Assembly: GCF_000266905.1 (NCBI RefSeq)
Contig: NC_018027.1
Span: forward strand, 434,001 to 498,000
Reading direction: 5' to 3'
DNA: 64,000 bases
Source: Mycolicibacterium chubuense NBB4
Lineage (GTDB): Bacteria > Actinomycetota > Actinomycetes > Mycobacteriales > Mycobacteriaceae
This document shows, one piece after another, positions 47,554 through 61,362 of this stretch. Made by a program: the position numbers and the translations under genes. The notes under the pieces are model-generated. The model was given only the letters and a program-made list of their open reading frames with translations. It had not been told where the DNA came from and did not search any database. The stretch's first letter is position 1; each line of letters opens with the position of its first letter.

Positions 47554-48327
47554 TCACGGCTCGGCCGCGCTGGCCTGATTCAGCGTGCACACGACCGCGA
47601 GGGCATCGTTGGTGGCTGCCACCCCCATCGTCCCGATGCATCTCTGAAGCCGTGACCGCAGCTCGGCCTGATCGCCGGGAGTCAGGCTGAGCACGTTCGA
47701 ATATGTGGTCACCATCTCGACCCAGTCCGCGGTGCTGAAGTGAAGGTCTTCGACACAGCGTCTGCGTTCGGCCGAGAAACCCGCGGCGGCCAGCAGTGGT
47801 CCGAGTTCGTCATCGCTCTCGATGGTCGTCGACGGCCGCTTCCACTCGTCGAGAAGTCCCGCGTAGGCGGCGTCGAACTGCTCGAGGGTCGGCCGAACCG
47901 GCGTGATCCTGTTCCACAGGAGCGCGAGCCGTCCGCCGGGGCGGAGGATGGACGCCACCTTGGCCAGCGCGCCTCGGGGTTCGACCCAGTGGAACGACTG
48001 CGCGAACACCACCAGATCGAACGTCCGTCCGGCCGGATCCCACTCCTCGAAGGAGGCGACCTCGACCCGCACGCCCTTGTCCGCGGCCATTCGAGCCATG
48101 TTCGGATCAGGTTCCACAGCAAGGACTTCGGCACCGGCGCCAGCCAGTTGACGCGACGCGATGCCGGTGCCCGCCCCCACGTCGAGGGCGTGTACGCCAG
48201 GGCGGCCGACGACACCCGAGATGAGGTCTGCCGGGTACTTCGGCCGGTGCCGGTCGTACTGCTCTGCGGCCGCCCCGAACGAACCCGCCCGCCGGCGGTC
48301 CCGGTGCAGCGGAGCGTCGTCGGTCAT
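47554..48327 (-). CDS. Class I SAM-dependent methyltransferase
   Basis: 257 residues. HALDVGAGTGIASRQLAGAGAEVLAVEPDPNMARMA is SAM motif I with the acidic end of strand 2; FDLVVFAQSFHWVEP is motif II and LRPGGRLALLWN motif III. This is the Methyltransf_11/UbiE-like type, often small-molecule methyltransferases. Substrate unknown. ATG 48327 overlaps the metallo-hydrolase stop (ATGA), so they are an operon. Confidence 0.9.
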   Translation of the reverse strand: MTDDAPLHRDRRRAGSFGAAAEQYDRHRPKYPADLISGVVGRPGVHALDVGAGTGIASRQLAGAGAEVLAVEPDPNMARMAADKGVRVEVASFEEWDPAGRTFDLVVFAQSFHWVEPRGALAKVASILRPGGRLALLWNRITPVRPTLEQFDAAYAGLLDEWKRPSTTIESDDELGPLLAAAGFSAERRRCVEDLHFSTADWVEMVTTYSNVLSLTPGDQAELRSRLQRCIGTMGVAATNDALAVVCTLNQASAAEP

Positions 48328-49058
48328 CGGGCGGCGGCCTGACCGACCGCCTCCCGAATCGGGCCCCGCCACAGCGGACCGTGCCCCGGCAGCAGCACCT
48401 CGGTGTCGAGCAGTGCCAGCGCGTCGAGGCTGCGACGGCACGCGTCCTCGTCGTGGTTGAACACCGACGGCAACAACTGTGGCCCCCGCCGACGAGCCAC
48501 CGGGTGACCGGTGACCAGCGCGTCGCCACTGACCAGCACCCCGTCCACGAGGTATGAGCAGTGCCCACCGGTGTGCCCGGGAGTGGGAATGCACTTCGGT
48601 CCTCCGGGCAGTCGCGCGGCGACGTCCTCGCTCAGCGGCGCAGTGGTCGGGATGCCGGCATGGGTCAGCGCGCCTTTGCGCATGATCGCCGCCGACCACT
48701 TGAGCCATCTTGGTTGCCATGCCTGCGTGGCGACCTGCAGCGGTGACGCCTGCTCGAGGTATTCGCGCTTGGAGTGCCCGACCTCGTCGGCGTGGCAGTA
48801 GACCGGCGTGCCGTGTGTCGCGGCGAACCAGATCGCCGAGCCGAAATGGTCGATGTGCGCGTGGGTCAACAGGATTGCGCGGACATCGCCCACCCCGAAC
48901 CCGAGCCGGGACACGGAGTCCAGCACGTCGGCGCGGCTGCCGGGAAAGCCCGCGTCGATCAGCACGACCCCGTCGTCCCCGGTCACCAGCGTCCAGTTCA
49001 CGAGATCGGTCTGGGCGAAGTGAACGCGGTCGGTGACGGCCGTCAGAACCGGTGCCAT
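48324..49058 (-). CDS. Metallo-beta-lactamase-fold hydrolase
   Basis: 244 residues. LLTHAHIDHFGS is the HxHxDH zinc motif, PTPGHTGGHCSYLVDG the next His, VSGDALV the bridging Asp, and LLPGHGPLW the last His. The set of ligands is complete, so it should be an active binuclear hydrolase (glyoxalase II or lactonase-like). It is the Rv0406c-type gene, divergent from fgd1. AGTGTA on the + strand at 49065-49070 gives TACACT 6 nt from ATG 49058: leaderless. Confidence 0.93.
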   Translation of the reverse strand: MAPVLTAVTDRVHFAQTDLVNWTLVTGDDGVVLIDAGFPGSRADVLDSVSRLGFGVGDVRAILLTHAHIDHFGSAIWFAATHGTPVYCHADEVGHSKREYLEQASPLQVATQAWQPRWLKWSAAIMRKGALTHAGIPTTAPLSEDVAARLPGGPKCIPTPGHTGGHCSYLVDGVLVSGDALVTGHPVARRRGPQLLPSVFNHDEDACRRSLDALALLDTEVLLPGHGPLWRGPIREAVGQAAAR

Positions 49059-49080
49059 CTCGCGAGTGTAGAAAGTAGGA

Positions 49081-50091
49081 ATGGCTGAACTGAAACTGGG
49101 CTACAAGGCGTCGGCGGAGCAGTTCGCGCCACGTGAACTCGTCGAACTCGCTGTCGCAGCAGAAGAGCACGGCATGGACAGCGCGACGGTCAGCGACCAC
49201 TTCCAGCCCTGGCGGCACGAAGGCGGCCACGCGCCGTTCTCGCTGGCGTGGATGACCGCCGTCGGCGAGCGCACCGACAAGCTTCAGCTCGGCACGTCGG
49301 TGCTGACTCCGACGTTCCGCTACAACCCCGCCGTCATCGCCCAGGCGTTCGCCACCATGGGCTGCCTCTACCCCGGCCGCATCTTCCTCGGCGTGGGCAC
49401 CGGAGAGTCGCTCAACGAGATCGCCACCGGCTACGAAGGGGAATGGCCGGACTTCAAAGAGCGCTACGCGCGACTGCGCGAATCGGTCCGGCTGATGCGC
49501 GAACTGTGGCTCGGCGACCGCGTCGACTTCGACGGTGAGTACTACAACACCAAGGGTGCCTCGATCTACGACGTTCCCGAGGGCGGCATCCCGATCTACA
49601 TCGCGGCGGGCGGCCCCCAGGTCGCCAAGTACGCCGGCCGTGCCGGCGACGGGTTCATCTGCACCTCGGGCAAGGGTGAGGAGCTGTACAAGGACAAGCT
49701 CATCCCCGCAGTCAGAGAAGGCGCTGAAGCGGCCGGCAAGAACCCGGACGACATCGACCGGATGATCGAGATCAAGATCTCCTACGACACCGATCCCGAG
49801 CTGGCGCTGGAGAACACCCGGTTCTGGGCGCCGCTGTCGCTGACGGCGGAGCAGAAGACGAACATCCACGACCCGATGGAGATGGAGAAGGCCGCCGACG
49901 AGCTGCCGATCGAACAGGTCGCCAAGCGCTGGATCGTCGCGTCGGATCCGGACGAGGCCGTCGAGAAGGTCAAAGACTACGTCGGCTGGGGCCTGAACCA
50001 CCTGGTGTTCCATGCACCGGGCCACGACCAGAAGCGGTTCCTCGAACTGTTCCAGCGTGATCTCGAGCCGAGGCTGCGCCGCCTCGCCTGA
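49081..50091 (+). CDS. fgd1: F420-dependent glucose-6-phosphate dehydrogenase
   Basis: 336 residues, same as M. tuberculosis Fgd1 (Rv0407). Luciferase-like TIM barrel: [18 protein letters not shown] carries the catalytic His40-type region, [25 protein letters not shown] with Glu/Trp site nearby, and [16 protein letters not shown] the F420 phosphate loop. It oxidises glucose-6-phosphate to 6-phosphogluconolactone and reduces F420, supplying F420H2 for nitroreductases such as Ddn that activate pretomanid. ATG 49081 sits 22 nt from the divergent hydrolase, so the promoters overlap. Confidence 0.98.
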   Translation: MAELKLGYKASAEQFAPRELVELAVAAEEHGMDSATVSDHFQPWRHEGGHAPFSLAWMTAVGERTDKLQLGTSVLTPTFRYNPAVIAQAFATMGCLYPGRIFLGVGTGESLNEIATGYEGEWPDFKERYARLRESVRLMRELWLGDRVDFDGEYYNTKGASIYDVPEGGIPIYIAAGGPQVAKYAGRAGDGFICTSGKGEELYKDKLIPAVREGAEAAGKNPDDIDRMIEIKISYDTDPELALENTRFWAPLSLTAEQKTNIHDPMEMEKAADELPIEQVAKRWIVASDPDEAVEKVKDYVGWGLNHLVFHAPGHDQKRFLELFQRDLEPRLRRLA

Positions 50092-50103
50092 CCGGCGCGC
50101 GGG

Positions 50104-51081
50104 ATGATCCGGTTCCTCGCGACGCTGCTGGGGGTGCTGTCCCTGGCTGCCGCGGTGGTGGGTTTCGGTGCTCGCTACCTGCCGATCTCCGCGCATCCGG
50201 TCCTGATCATCGCGGTGGCGGCGCCGTACCTGGCGGTGGCCGCACCTGTGGCGGTCGTGCTGCTGATCCTGGGCAGGCGCTGGCTGCTCGCCGTGGTGGC
50301 GCTGGCCGTGACCGCTGCGCTCGTCTGGGTGTATGTGCCGCGTTTCCAGAGCCCGCCGCCGTCGGCCGTCGCCGCGGTGGAGGTGCGGGTCCTGACAACG
50401 AATCTCGGCCTGGGCCAAGCGGTTCCGTCCGCATACGTGGCGCTGGCCAAGAACTCCGCCGATGTCGTCGCCGTGCAGGAGATGACACCGGAGGCGGCGC
50501 GCGGGCTGTCCGCAGCCGGGATGGACGCCGCGTTCCCGTATCGGGTGGTGCTGCCCGCACCCCGAGCGGCGGGTATCGGCATCTGGAGCAGGCACCCCAT
50601 CGTGAACTCCGGCCGCATCGACGGATACACGCTGCCGATGCTCGGCGCACGCATCCGCATCCCCGGCGTGGCCGTGGACACCACGGTGCTGGCGCTGCAT
50701 CTGGGCGGACCGTGGCCGCAGCCGATCGGCCAGTGGGCCGCCGACATCCGGCGCCTTCCCGACACGCTCGGTGAGGTCGGCCGCAGTGCAGGCGCCGGTG
50801 CGGTGATCGTCGCCGGCGACTTCAACGCCACCGCCGACCTGGCCCCGTTCCGCCGGCTGCTGGACGGGGGCTACCGCGACGCGGCCGTCGAGGCGGGGGC
50901 GGGTCTGACCCCCACTTACCCGGCGGACTGGTTCGGGCCGCCGCTCATCGGCATCGACCACGTCCTGGTGAAGAACTGCGCGGCGAGTTCGGCGCGCACG
51001 GTGCAAGTGACGGGCTCCGACCATCGGGGCCTGATCGCCACGTTGCGGGTGCCGGTCGACAGGGCCGCCACGCAGTCATAG
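50104..51081 (+). CDS. Membrane-anchored endonuclease/exonuclease/phosphatase (EEP) family protein
   Basis: 325 residues: three N-terminal membrane helices (to about residue 80), then an EEP domain with VLTTNLGLG, VVAVQEMTPEA (metal Glu), ALHLGGPWP, IVAGDFNATAD (Asp/Asn pair) and IDHVLV...GSDHRGLI (catalytic Asp-His). The fold hydrolyses phosphodiesters; membrane-anchored relatives act on lipids or nucleotides outside the cell. Ordering matches genes found after fgd1 in other mycobacteria, 12 nt downstream. Substrate unknown. Confidence 0.88.
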   Translation: MIRFLATLLGVLSLAAAVVGFGARYLPISAHPVLIIAVAAPYLAVAAPVAVVLLILGRRWLLAVVALAVTAALVWVYVPRFQSPPPSAVAAVEVRVLTTNLGLGQAVPSAYVALAKNSADVVAVQEMTPEAARGLSAAGMDAAFPYRVVLPAPRAAGIGIWSRHPIVNSGRIDGYTLPMLGARIRIPGVAVDTTVLALHLGGPWPQPIGQWAADIRRLPDTLGEVGRSAGAGAVIVAGDFNATADLAPFRRLLDGGYRDAAVEAGAGLTPTYPADWFGPPLIGIDHVLVKNCAASSARTVQVTGSDHRGLIATLRVPVDRAATQS

Positions 51082-51242
51082 TCACCCATGATGGCGACCT
51101 GATGAGGGTGCCTGGCGGACAACCACATTGGAGTGGCCAGCACAGAGGGCCGGAACCGGTCGAACGTCGCGATACCGAACTCCGCGGCGTTGCGTGACGC
51201 CCCGCTCTGGCGGCGCACCGTCGGATGCGGCAGGCTGGGACC

Positions 51243-53321
51243 GTGTCCGATGCGCCCACGCCCGCCGTCACCGCGATCTACGTAGCGTCACCGGAAGGGG
51301 ACACCGGAAAGTCGACCATCGCGCTGGGCGTCCTGCATCGACTCGCCGCAACGGTCGCCCGGGTCGGGGTGTTCCGTCCCATCACCCGGTTGGGTGAAGC
51401 CCGGGACTACATCCTCGAACTGTTGCTCGACCACACGACCGCGGGACTGTCCTACGAGGACTGCGTCGGCGTGAGCTACCAGCAGTTGCACGACGACCCC
51501 GACGGTGCACTGGCCGACATCGTCGACCGTTACCACCGCGTCGCCGACCAGTGCGACGCCGTGCTCGTCGTCGGCAGCGACTACACCGATGTCGCCGCAC
51601 CCAGCGAGCTGTCGATGAACGCGAAGATCGCGGCCAACTTGGGAGCGCCGGTGGTGCTGGCCGTCAAGGCCAAAGGCCGCACCCCCGACCAGGTCGCCCA
51701 GGTCGTCGACGTCTGTATGGACGAGATCGCCACGCAGCACGCCTACACCGCGGCCGTGGTGGTCAACCGCTGTGACCCGGACCAGATGGCCGACGTGGCC
51801 GCCGCGCTGCAGAAGATCGAGCCCCCCAGCTACGTCCTGCCCGAGGAGCCCGTGATGATGGCGCCATCGGTGGCCGAGCTGCGGACAGCGGTCGAAGGCA
51901 CTGTGCTGCAAGGGGACTCCGCGCTGCTCTCCCGGGAAGCGCTCGACGTCCTGGTCGCCGGAATGACCGCCGAACACGTGCTGGAACGGTTGACCGAGGG
52001 CGTCGCCGTGATCACCCCCGGCGACCGCTCCGACGTCGTCCTCGCCGTACTCAGTGCTCATGCCGCAGAGGGCTTTCCGTCGCTGTCCTGTGTGATCCTC
52101 AACGGCGACCTGCCGCTGCACCCGGCCATCGAGGCGCTGGTGTCCGGACTGGGGCTGCGGGTGCCGATCGTCACGACACGGTTCGGCACCTTCGAGACCG
52201 CCAGCCGGGTGGCCACCGCCAGGGGGCGGGTGACGGCGGAGTCCCAACGCAAGATCGACACCGCGCTGACGTTGATGGACACCTATGTCGACACGGCGGA
52301 TCTGCTGGCGCAGCTGTCCATTCCGATTCCCTCGGTGATCACGCCGCAGATGTTCACCTATCAGCTGCTCGAGCAGGCGAGGTCGAACCGCAAGCGCATC
52401 GTGCTGCCCGAAGGCGACGACGATCGGGTGCTCAAGGCGGCGGGCAGGTTACTCCAGCGAAGTGTGGCCGACCTGACGATTCTCGGCGAGGAGTCCCGAA
52501 TCCGGGCGCGGGCCGCGGAACTGGGCGTCGACCTCTCGAACGCCATGGTGCTCGACCCGCAGCGCAGCGAGTTGTGTGAGCAGTTCGCCGAGCAGTACGC
52601 CGAACTGCGCAAGCACAAGGGGGTCACCGTCGAACAGGCCCGCGAGACGATGCACGACGTCTCGTATTTCGGCACCATGCTGGTGTACAACGACATGGTC
52701 GACGGCATGGTTTCGGGCGCCCGGCACACCACTGCGCACACGATCAGGCCGGCTTTCGAGATCATCAAGACCGCACCGGGCGTCTCCACCGTGTCGAGCA
52801 TCTTCCTCATGTGCCTGGCCCAGGAGGTGCTCGCCTACGGCGACTGCGCGATCGTCCCGGACCCGACCGCCGAGCAGCTGGCCGACATCGCGATCTCCTC
52901 GGCCCGTACCGCGGCGAAGTTCGGGATCGAACCCCGGGTGGCGATGCTGTCGTACTCGACCGGGACCTCCGGTGCCGGAGCCGACGTCGACAAGGTCAGG
53001 AAGGCAACGGAGTTGGTGCGATCGCGGGAGCCGGACCTCCTGGTCGAGGGGCCGATCCAGTACGACGCCGCGGTGGAGCCGTCGGTCGCCCGGTCGAAGA
53101 TGCCCGACTCCGAGGTCGCCGGACACGCGACGGTGCTGATCTTCCCCGACCTCAACACCGGCAACAACACCTACAAGGCGGTGCAGCGCAGCGCCGGCGC
53201 GATCGCGATCGGGCCGGTCCTGCAGGGACTGAACAAACCCGTCAACGACCTGTCGCGCGGGGCGCTGGTCGCCGACATCGTCAACACCGTCGCGATCACC
53301 GCGATCCAGGCCCAGGGATGA
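51243..53321 (+). CDS. pta: Phosphate acetyltransferase
   Basis: 692 residues, close to M. tuberculosis Pta (Rv0408, 690). N-terminal P-loop-like BioD/DRTGG regulatory domains ([17 protein letters not shown], about 1-330) and a C-terminal PTA domain ([20 protein letters not shown], about 375 on, through [49 protein letters not shown]). It converts acetyl-CoA and phosphate to acetyl phosphate. GTG 51243 is favoured (CAGGCT 6 nt upstream); its stop overlaps ackA (ATGA). About 160 nt upstream is unannotated and holds no recognised element. Confidence 0.97.
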   Translation: MSDAPTPAVTAIYVASPEGDTGKSTIALGVLHRLAATVARVGVFRPITRLGEARDYILELLLDHTTAGLSYEDCVGVSYQQLHDDPDGALADIVDRYHRVADQCDAVLVVGSDYTDVAAPSELSMNAKIAANLGAPVVLAVKAKGRTPDQVAQVVDVCMDEIATQHAYTAAVVVNRCDPDQMADVAAALQKIEPPSYVLPEEPVMMAPSVAELRTAVEGTVLQGDSALLSREALDVLVAGMTAEHVLERLTEGVAVITPGDRSDVVLAVLSAHAAEGFPSLSCVILNGDLPLHPAIEALVSGLGLRVPIVTTRFGTFETASRVATARGRVTAESQRKIDTALTLMDTYVDTADLLAQLSIPIPSVITPQMFTYQLLEQARSNRKRIVLPEGDDDRVLKAAGRLLQRSVADLTILGEESRIRARAAELGVDLSNAMVLDPQRSELCEQFAEQYAELRKHKGVTVEQARETMHDVSYFGTMLVYNDMVDGMVSGARHTTAHTIRPAFEIIKTAPGVSTVSSIFLMCLAQEVLAYGDCAIVPDPTAEQLADIAISSARTAAKFGIEPRVAMLSYSTGTSGAGADVDKVRKATELVRSREPDLLVEGPIQYDAAVEPSVARSKMPDSEVAGHATVLIFPDLNTGNNTYKAVQRSAGAIAIGPVLQGLNKPVNDLSRGALVADIVNTVAITAIQAQG

Positions 53322-54535
53322 CCGCGGTGTCGCGATCGGTCCTGGTGCTCAACTCGGGATCGTCATCGGTGAAATTCCAGGTGGTGGAACCCGATTCCGG
53401 GCTGTCCGTGGCGGACGGAATCGTCGAACGTATCGGAGAGGACTCCTCGTCGGCACGGCTGACCGCAGGGGGAGCCGACGTCTCGCGCGACGACCGGGTC
53501 GCCGACCACGACGCCGCGCTGCAGATGGCGTTCGATCTGCTGGACGAGGCGGGCGCGCGCCTCGAGGATCTCGGGCTGGTGGCCGTCGGTCACCGCGTGG
53601 TGCACGGGGGACCGGACCTGTACGAGCCCACGGTCGTCGACGACGCACTGATCGACAAGTTGCGGGAACTGTCTCCGCTTGCCCCGCTGCACAATCCGCC
53701 CGCGATCCTGGGCATCGAGGTGGCCCGCCGAGCGTTGCCGGACCTGCCGCACGTCGCGGTGTTCGACACCGCGTTCTTCCACGATCTGCCTGCCGCGGCG
53801 GCCACCTACGCCATCGATCGCGACGTCGCCGAGCAATGGCAGATCCGCAGATACGGATTCCACGGCACGTCACACCAGTACGTCAGCGAGCAGGCCGCCG
53901 CCTTCCTCGAGGCGCCGCTGGAGTCCCTCAGCCAGATCGTGTTGCACCTCGGCAACGGGGCGTCGGCGTCGGCGATCGTCGGCGGCAGGCCGGTGGAGAC
54001 GTCGATGGGGCTCACGCCGATGGAGGGGCTGGTGATGGGCACCCGTTCGGGTGACATCGATCCGGGTGTGCTCACCTATCTGTACCGCACGGCCGGGATG
54101 AGCGTCGAGGACATCGAGACGATGCTCAACCGGCGCTCCGGGGTGCGGGGTCTCGGCGGGGAGATCGACTTCCGTGTCCTGCACCAACGCATCGATTCGG
54201 GCGACGAGGCCGCGCGACTGGCCTACGACGTCTACATTCACCGGCTCCGGAAATACGTGGGGGCCTACCTGGCCGTGCTCGGCTCGGTCGACGTCGTCAC
54301 CTTCACCGCCGGTGTCGGCGAGAACGACGCCGCGGTCCGGCGGGACACGCTCACCGGCCTGACGGCGTTCGGGATCGAGCTCGACGAGCACCTCAACGAC
54401 AGCCCTGGCCGGTCCGCCCGGCGGATCTCCCCGGAAGGGGCGCCGACGACGGTGCTAGTTGTTCCCACCAACGAGGAGCTTGCGATCGCTCGGGCGTGTG
54501 CGGGAGTACTTTCCGGAAGCCTGCGCCACGGGTAG
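53318..54535 (+). CDS. ackA: Acetate kinase
   Basis: 405 residues. [14 protein letters not shown] is the Asn7-type N-terminal motif, VGHRVVHGG the arginine-lined substrate loop, VFDTAFF the catalytic Asp, [11 protein letters not shown] the His180-type motif, and [14 protein letters not shown] the C-terminal signature. It interconverts acetyl phosphate and acetate with ATP synthesis, acting with Pta. Equivalent to Rv0409. Start overlaps the pta stop. The last 81 nt are antisense to the STAS gene. Confidence 0.98.
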   Translation: MTAVSRSVLVLNSGSSSVKFQVVEPDSGLSVADGIVERIGEDSSSARLTAGGADVSRDDRVADHDAALQMAFDLLDEAGARLEDLGLVAVGHRVVHGGPDLYEPTVVDDALIDKLRELSPLAPLHNPPAILGIEVARRALPDLPHVAVFDTAFFHDLPAAAATYAIDRDVAEQWQIRRYGFHGTSHQYVSEQAAAFLEAPLESLSQIVLHLGNGASASAIVGGRPVETSMGLTPMEGLVMGTRSGDIDPGVLTYLYRTAGMSVEDIETMLNRRSGVRGLGGEIDFRVLHQRIDSGDEAARLAYDVYIHRLRKYVGAYLAVLGSVDVVTFTAGVGENDAAVRRDTLTGLTAFGIELDEHLNDSPGRSARRISPEGAPTTVLVVPTNEELAIARACAGVLSGSLRHG

Positions 54536-54913
54536 CTCGCGCGCCGAGTCGCAGGTCCGCAGCAGGCGCAGGACGTGCGGGCCGGCGAGCAGCGACCAGC
54601 GGACCCGGGTGCGACCGCACACCACGTTGATGTTCATCAGCGCAGCGAAACCGGAGGCGGCGAAGAACTCGACGGTCTGCAGGTCCAGGATCAGCTTGCG
54701 CGCACCCGCGAGCCGCTTCTCGACGTAGCGGGCGAGCGCCATGCTGTTCGTCGCGTCGATCTCTCCGTGGATGGTCACGAGCAGCGTCGACGGCGGCAAC
54801 TCGGTGGCGGAGAAGGTCGCGCGGTGGTGCTCTTCGCGGAGTTCGAACGCGGTGGGGTCCAGCCGGAACACCCGCTGGGTGCTGGGCGGGGGCAGAGGTT
54901 GTGAAATTGACAC
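54455..54913 (-). CDS. STAS-domain (anti-sigma factor antagonist-like) protein
   Basis: 152 residues. The central STAS domain runs about 38-125: [43 protein letters not shown] with a Ser (position of phosphorylation in SpoIIAA-type proteins), and [16 protein letters not shown]. Flanking basic and Pro-rich ends are unusual. In mycobacteria such proteins act in SigF/SigB partner-switching pathways; no kinase is adjacent. GTG 54913 follows GAGGGAGG. The 3' end overlaps ackA by 81 nt. Confidence 0.87.
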   Translation of the reverse strand: MSISQPLPPPSTQRVFRLDPTAFELREEHHRATFSATELPPSTLLVTIHGEIDATNSMALARYVEKRLAGARKLILDLQTVEFFAASGFAALMNINVVCGRTRVRWSLLAGPHVLRLLRTCDSARELPVAQASGKYSRTRPSDRKLLVGGNN

Positions 54914-55267
54914 GCAAGGCCTCCCTCAGCCGAACAAGATTCGTACTGTGGGTGCCGTCAGGGGTCAGGCCCAAATTCTCGAAGCCGGTCCTCAGAGCGA
55001 GTCTCAACGCTTCCGCGCCGACTGCGCCGATGACGTCACCGAAGTGCTGGCTGGTATTCAACCAGGTGGACACACCCTACTACGGAATTCGTGGCTTGAC
55101 CATAAGATCTTCGCGACCCCCGGTATGGGCGCTCACCTGCACTTTGCCTGGTCACCGGTGGTGTGGGCGGCGCGGTCGGTGTACATGACCGTCGATGGGG
55201 GAGCCGGCAGCAACGGATTCCGTAGTTGCTGGCTCAGGGGGTCCCGGAGGCGGTGCGGCGGCGGTTG
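54914..55267. other. 354-nt gap between the STAS and pknG genes
   Basis: Both flanking genes run leftwards; this region is downstream of pknG and upstream of the STAS start. It holds a Shine-Dalgarno for the STAS gene (GAGGGAGG) and must hold its promoter, but I could not recognise a sigma motif. An open frame 54914-55073 on the - strand runs into the STAS gene in another frame and lacks support. No RNA gene or strong terminator was seen. Confidence 0.6.
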
Positions 55268-58572
<3,305 letters not shown>

Positions 58573-58581
58573 CAGGCGGTC

Positions 58582-59901
58582 CTACCGGTACTCACTCAGT
58601 CGCGGCCAGATCCCCAGCGCCACCGCCACCGCCGCCATCACGGACAGTGCCGCCGCGCCGACCGTCGCCCCGGACAGCACCCGGCGGGCGTTGACGATCT
58701 CGTTGCGCAGCTGATTGCGGCTCTGTTCGATGCCCTTGGTCAGCGCCTCGTCGAGCTTGTCGAAGGCAGGCGTGGAGTCGTCCTCACCGGTGCCGAGTGC
58801 CACCTGGGTGGCGGCCTGGTAGTTGCCGACCGCGATGTAGGCGCTGATCCGGTCGTCGGCGGCGCGCCACCGGTTCAGCAGTTGCTCGGCGTCGGCCAGG
58901 TCGGTCTTGTCGATCGAGTCGTTGCTGGCCAGATACCGGGCCAGCTGCTGCTGCATCGAGTCGATCCGCTGGTAGTACGACTGCTTGCGGATGTCCTCGT
59001 CGCCGCGCCGGATCAGCGCGAGCGTCTCGTCGGCGCGGGCCTGCTGAGCGGTGATCGCCAGCGTGGTGACGGTCTTGAGGGACTGGGCGGCCGTCTCCTT
59101 GGCGCTGCGGCTGTCCGTGGTCGAGATGATCAGCGCCGTACCGACCCATATCAGCATGATGAGCACCGCGAGCCCGCCGGCGACGAACCCGATGTTGACC
59201 CGGCGCCGCGTGCGCTTGGCCAGCCAGCGGTTGGCGAACACGCCGAACAGTAGGGTGGCCAGCACGATCAGGATCACTGGGGTCGGAATCCGCGTCGACG
59301 CGGTCGTCTCGGCATCGACGCGTGCCGAGGTCTCCTCGTAGAGCCGTTGCGCGTCGGGCAGGATCTGCTGCTGCATCAGCGCCGAGGCTTCCGACAGATA
59401 CGACGACCCGACGGGGTTGCCCGCCCGGTTGTTGGTTCGCGCGGTCTCGACCAGGCCCGTGTACACCGCGAGCCTGGCGTTGATCCGGCCGAGCAGCTGC
59501 ACCATCGGCTCGTCGGTCAGGCCGCTGGACGCCCTCGCCACGGCGACCGCGGCGTCGGTGATCGCCTGCTCGTAGCGCTGCCGCACGGGCTGGGGTTCGG
59601 CGCCCGCGATGAATGCGGTGGCCGCCGCCGCGTCGGCGACCGACAGCGTCGTGTAGAGCTGGCCGGCGGCGAACGACAACGGCTCGGTGTGGTTCAGCAC
59701 GGCGGTCAGCGCCTGCTGACGGTCGTCGATCGTCGTCGACGTCGCGAAAGCGCTCGCGATGACGAGCGCGGCGAGCACGAAACCGATGCTCAGGATGCGC
59801 CCCGGCGTCGTCCACAGGAACCACCACCGTGGGTGCGACGGCGTCGTCGGCGACCGCGACGCAAGAGGCTCGGTCGAGGGGTGCGCCAGTTCCACAGTCA
59901 C
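58582..59901 (-). CDS. glnX: Transmembrane sensor GlnX
   Basis: 439 residues with four membrane helices: about 33-53, 207-227, 241-262 and 410-432. Two large helical extracytoplasmic or juxtamembrane parts (ALNHTEPLSFAAGQLYTTLS and SLKTVTTLAITAQQARADETLALIRRG) resemble four-helix sensor domains. It matches Rv0412c, which links GlnH to PknG. The stop is 9 nt before the glnH ATG. GTG 59901 starts about 175 nt from the divergent mutT3. It has no kinase domain of its own. Confidence 0.9.
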   Translation of the reverse strand: MTVELAHPSTEPLASRSPTTPSHPRWWFLWTTPGRILSIGFVLAALVIASAFATSTTIDDRQQALTAVLNHTEPLSFAAGQLYTTLSVADAAAATAFIAGAEPQPVRQRYEQAITDAAVAVARASSGLTDEPMVQLLGRINARLAVYTGLVETARTNNRAGNPVGSSYLSEASALMQQQILPDAQRLYEETSARVDAETTASTRIPTPVILIVLATLLFGVFANRWLAKRTRRRVNIGFVAGGLAVLIMLIWVGTALIISTTDSRSAKETAAQSLKTVTTLAITAQQARADETLALIRRGDEDIRKQSYYQRIDSMQQQLARYLASNDSIDKTDLADAEQLLNRWRAADDRISAYIAVGNYQAATQVALGTGEDDSTPAFDKLDEALTKGIEQSRNQLRNEIVNARRVLSGATVGAAALSVMAAVAVALGIWPRLSEYR

Positions 59902-60064
59902 GTGTGCGCGGACCTCATATTGGCTCGATCTCTCCGGCGTCTCGCTGATCGGTTCGGGAACTCACTGGGATTCTATGAAGGAATTCTAAGAGCTCGGGAT
60001 GCCACGTGGGGGGATTCGCCGCCGGTGTTTACCGCCGGTCCCGCAGACGCCGGTGCCGGTTCCC

Positions 60065-60077
60065 TATCCTGAAGCCG
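60065..60077 (+). promoter_or_regulatory. Leaderless promoter -10 of mutT3
   Basis: TATCCT at 60065-60070 (TANNNT) is followed by 6 nt and GTG 60077. This supports the short start over an in-frame ATG at 59999. Confidence 0.6.
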
Positions 60078-60568
60078 TGCGCGGGGACGGTGACGGCTGG
60101 GTGGTCGGGGCCAACGGCGCGGCCTATTGGGGCAGGCACGGCGCCGCGGGCCTGCTGCTGCGTGCGCCGGCACCCGGCGGCTCTGCGGCGGTGTTGCTGC
60201 AGCATCGGGCACCGTGGAGCCATCAGGGCGGGACGTGGGGACTTCCCGGCGGCGCGCGCGACAGCCATGAGACCGCCGAGCAGGCCGCCATGCGGGAAGC
60301 GCACGAAGAAGCGGGCCTGCCGGCCGATCAGCTGACCGTGCGCATCACCGTGGTCACCGCCGAGATGTCCGGGTGGACCTACACGACCGTCATCGCCGAC
60401 GCGACAGAACAACTGCCCACGGTGCCCAACCGCGAGAGCGCGGAGCTGCGCTGGGTCGCCGAGGACGAGGTGGCCGATCTGCCACTGCACCCGGGCTTCG
60501 CAGCGAGCTGGGAACGGCTGCGCCGGGTCGCCGCCGAGATACCGCTGGTGGTCAACCGGCAGCGCTGA
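60077..60568 (+). CDS. mutT3: Nudix hydrolase MutT3
   Basis: 163 residues. The Nudix box is complete: [24 protein letters not shown] (GX5EX7REUXEEXGU) at about 55-78. It matches M. tuberculosis MutT3 (Rv0413), which removes oxidised or otherwise unwanted dNTPs such as 8-oxo-dGTP. The family begins at or near [26 protein letters not shown] 60077 is chosen for its leaderless promoter; upstream frame to 59999 has no conservation evidence. It converges on thiE with 17 nt overlap. Confidence 0.92.
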   Translation: MRGDGDGWVVGANGAAYWGRHGAAGLLLRAPAPGGSAAVLLQHRAPWSHQGGTWGLPGGARDSHETAEQAAMREAHEEAGLPADQLTVRITVVTAEMSGWTYTTVIADATEQLPTVPNRESAELRWVAEDEVADLPLHPGFAASWERLRRVAAEIPLVVNRQR

Positions 60569-61217
60569 GCATCGCCTTCAGCTGTTCTGCGGCGGCTCCG
60601 GGGTCGTCGGCGGCGGTGATGGCGCGCACCACCACGGCGCGCCGGGCCCCGGCGGCCAGCACCTCCGGCAGCCGCGCCGCGTCGATCCCGCCGATCGCGA
60701 ACCACGGTTTGTCGGTACCGGTCGCCGCCGCCGCGCGCAGCAGGTCCAGGCCCGGCGCGGGACGGCCCGGCTTGGTCGGCGTCGGCCAGCACGGGCCGAC
60801 GCAGAAGTAGTCCACGTCCTCGGCGATCGCCGCGCTCACCTGCTCGGCGTCGTGCGTGGAGCGTCCGATCACCCGGTTCCCGACGATCTGGCGCGCCACC
60901 TCGAGCGGCAGGTCGTCCTGACCCAGGTGCAGCACGTCGGCGCCGGCGGCCAGCGCGATGTCGGCGCGGTCGTTGACTGCCAGCAGCGCGCCGTGACGGC
61001 GAGCCGCGTCGCCGAGGACCGCCAGGGCGTCCAGTTCGTGACGGGCCTCCAGCGGGCCGAAGCGCTGCTCGCCCGGCGATCCCTTGTCCCTCAGCTGGAT
61101 GATGTCGACGCCGCCGGCCAGCGCCGCCTCCGCGAACTCGGCGAGGTCGCCGCGTTCGCGGCGGGCATCGGTGCACAGGTACAGGGAGGCGCCGGCGAGT
61201 TCGCGGTGGTTGAGCAC
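60552..61217 (-). CDS. thiE: Thiamin-phosphate synthase
   Basis: 221 residues, TIM barrel. [24 protein letters not shown] (Arg/Lys phosphate site), [50 protein letters not shown] and FAIGGIDAA are the ThiE motifs. It couples HMP pyrophosphate to thiazole phosphate. Equivalent to Rv0414c. GTG 61217 is supported by a leaderless TAGCGT with 7-nt spacer on this strand. It is divergent from the thiO operon and lies outside the riboswitch, so it is controlled differently. Confidence 0.97.
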   Translation of the reverse strand: MLNHRELAGASLYLCTDARRERGDLAEFAEAALAGGVDIIQLRDKGSPGEQRFGPLEARHELDALAVLGDAARRHGALLAVNDRADIALAAGADVLHLGQDDLPLEVARQIVGNRVIGRSTHDAEQVSAAIAEDVDYFCVGPCWPTPTKPGRPAPGLDLLRAAAATGTDKPWFAIGGIDAARLPEVLAAGARRAVVVRAITAADDPGAAAEQLKAMLSAAG

Positions 61218-61270
61218 ACATCGAACGCTAGCGCCATCGCCACGTAGGCTGGACACCGAACAAGACCGAC

Positions 61271-61358
61271 CACACGGGAGTCCCGGGTACGGGGACTGAG
61301 AGTGAGCGCGCCCGCCCTGACCGTCGCACCTGATCCGGGTCATGCCGGCGAAGGGAGT
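61271..61358 (+). promoter_or_regulatory. TPP riboswitch (THI element) ahead of thiO
   Basis: Conserved THI elements occur in order: GGGAGTCCCGGGT (61275 on), ACTGAGAGTGAGCGCG (about 61294-61310), ACCTGATC (61328-61335), GGGTCATGCCGGCGAAGGGA (61337-61356). Binding thiamin pyrophosphate would hide the AGGGAG ribosome-binding site at the end of the element, 7 nt before thiO ATG 61363, so control is probably at translation. Confidence 0.93.
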
Positions 61359-61362
61359 AGCG

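Noticed and set aside
54914..55073. Minus-strand open frame beginning STWLNTSQHFGDV upstream of the STAS gene
   Set aside because: Runs out of frame through the STAS gene, no RBS or promoter motif, no domain recognised.
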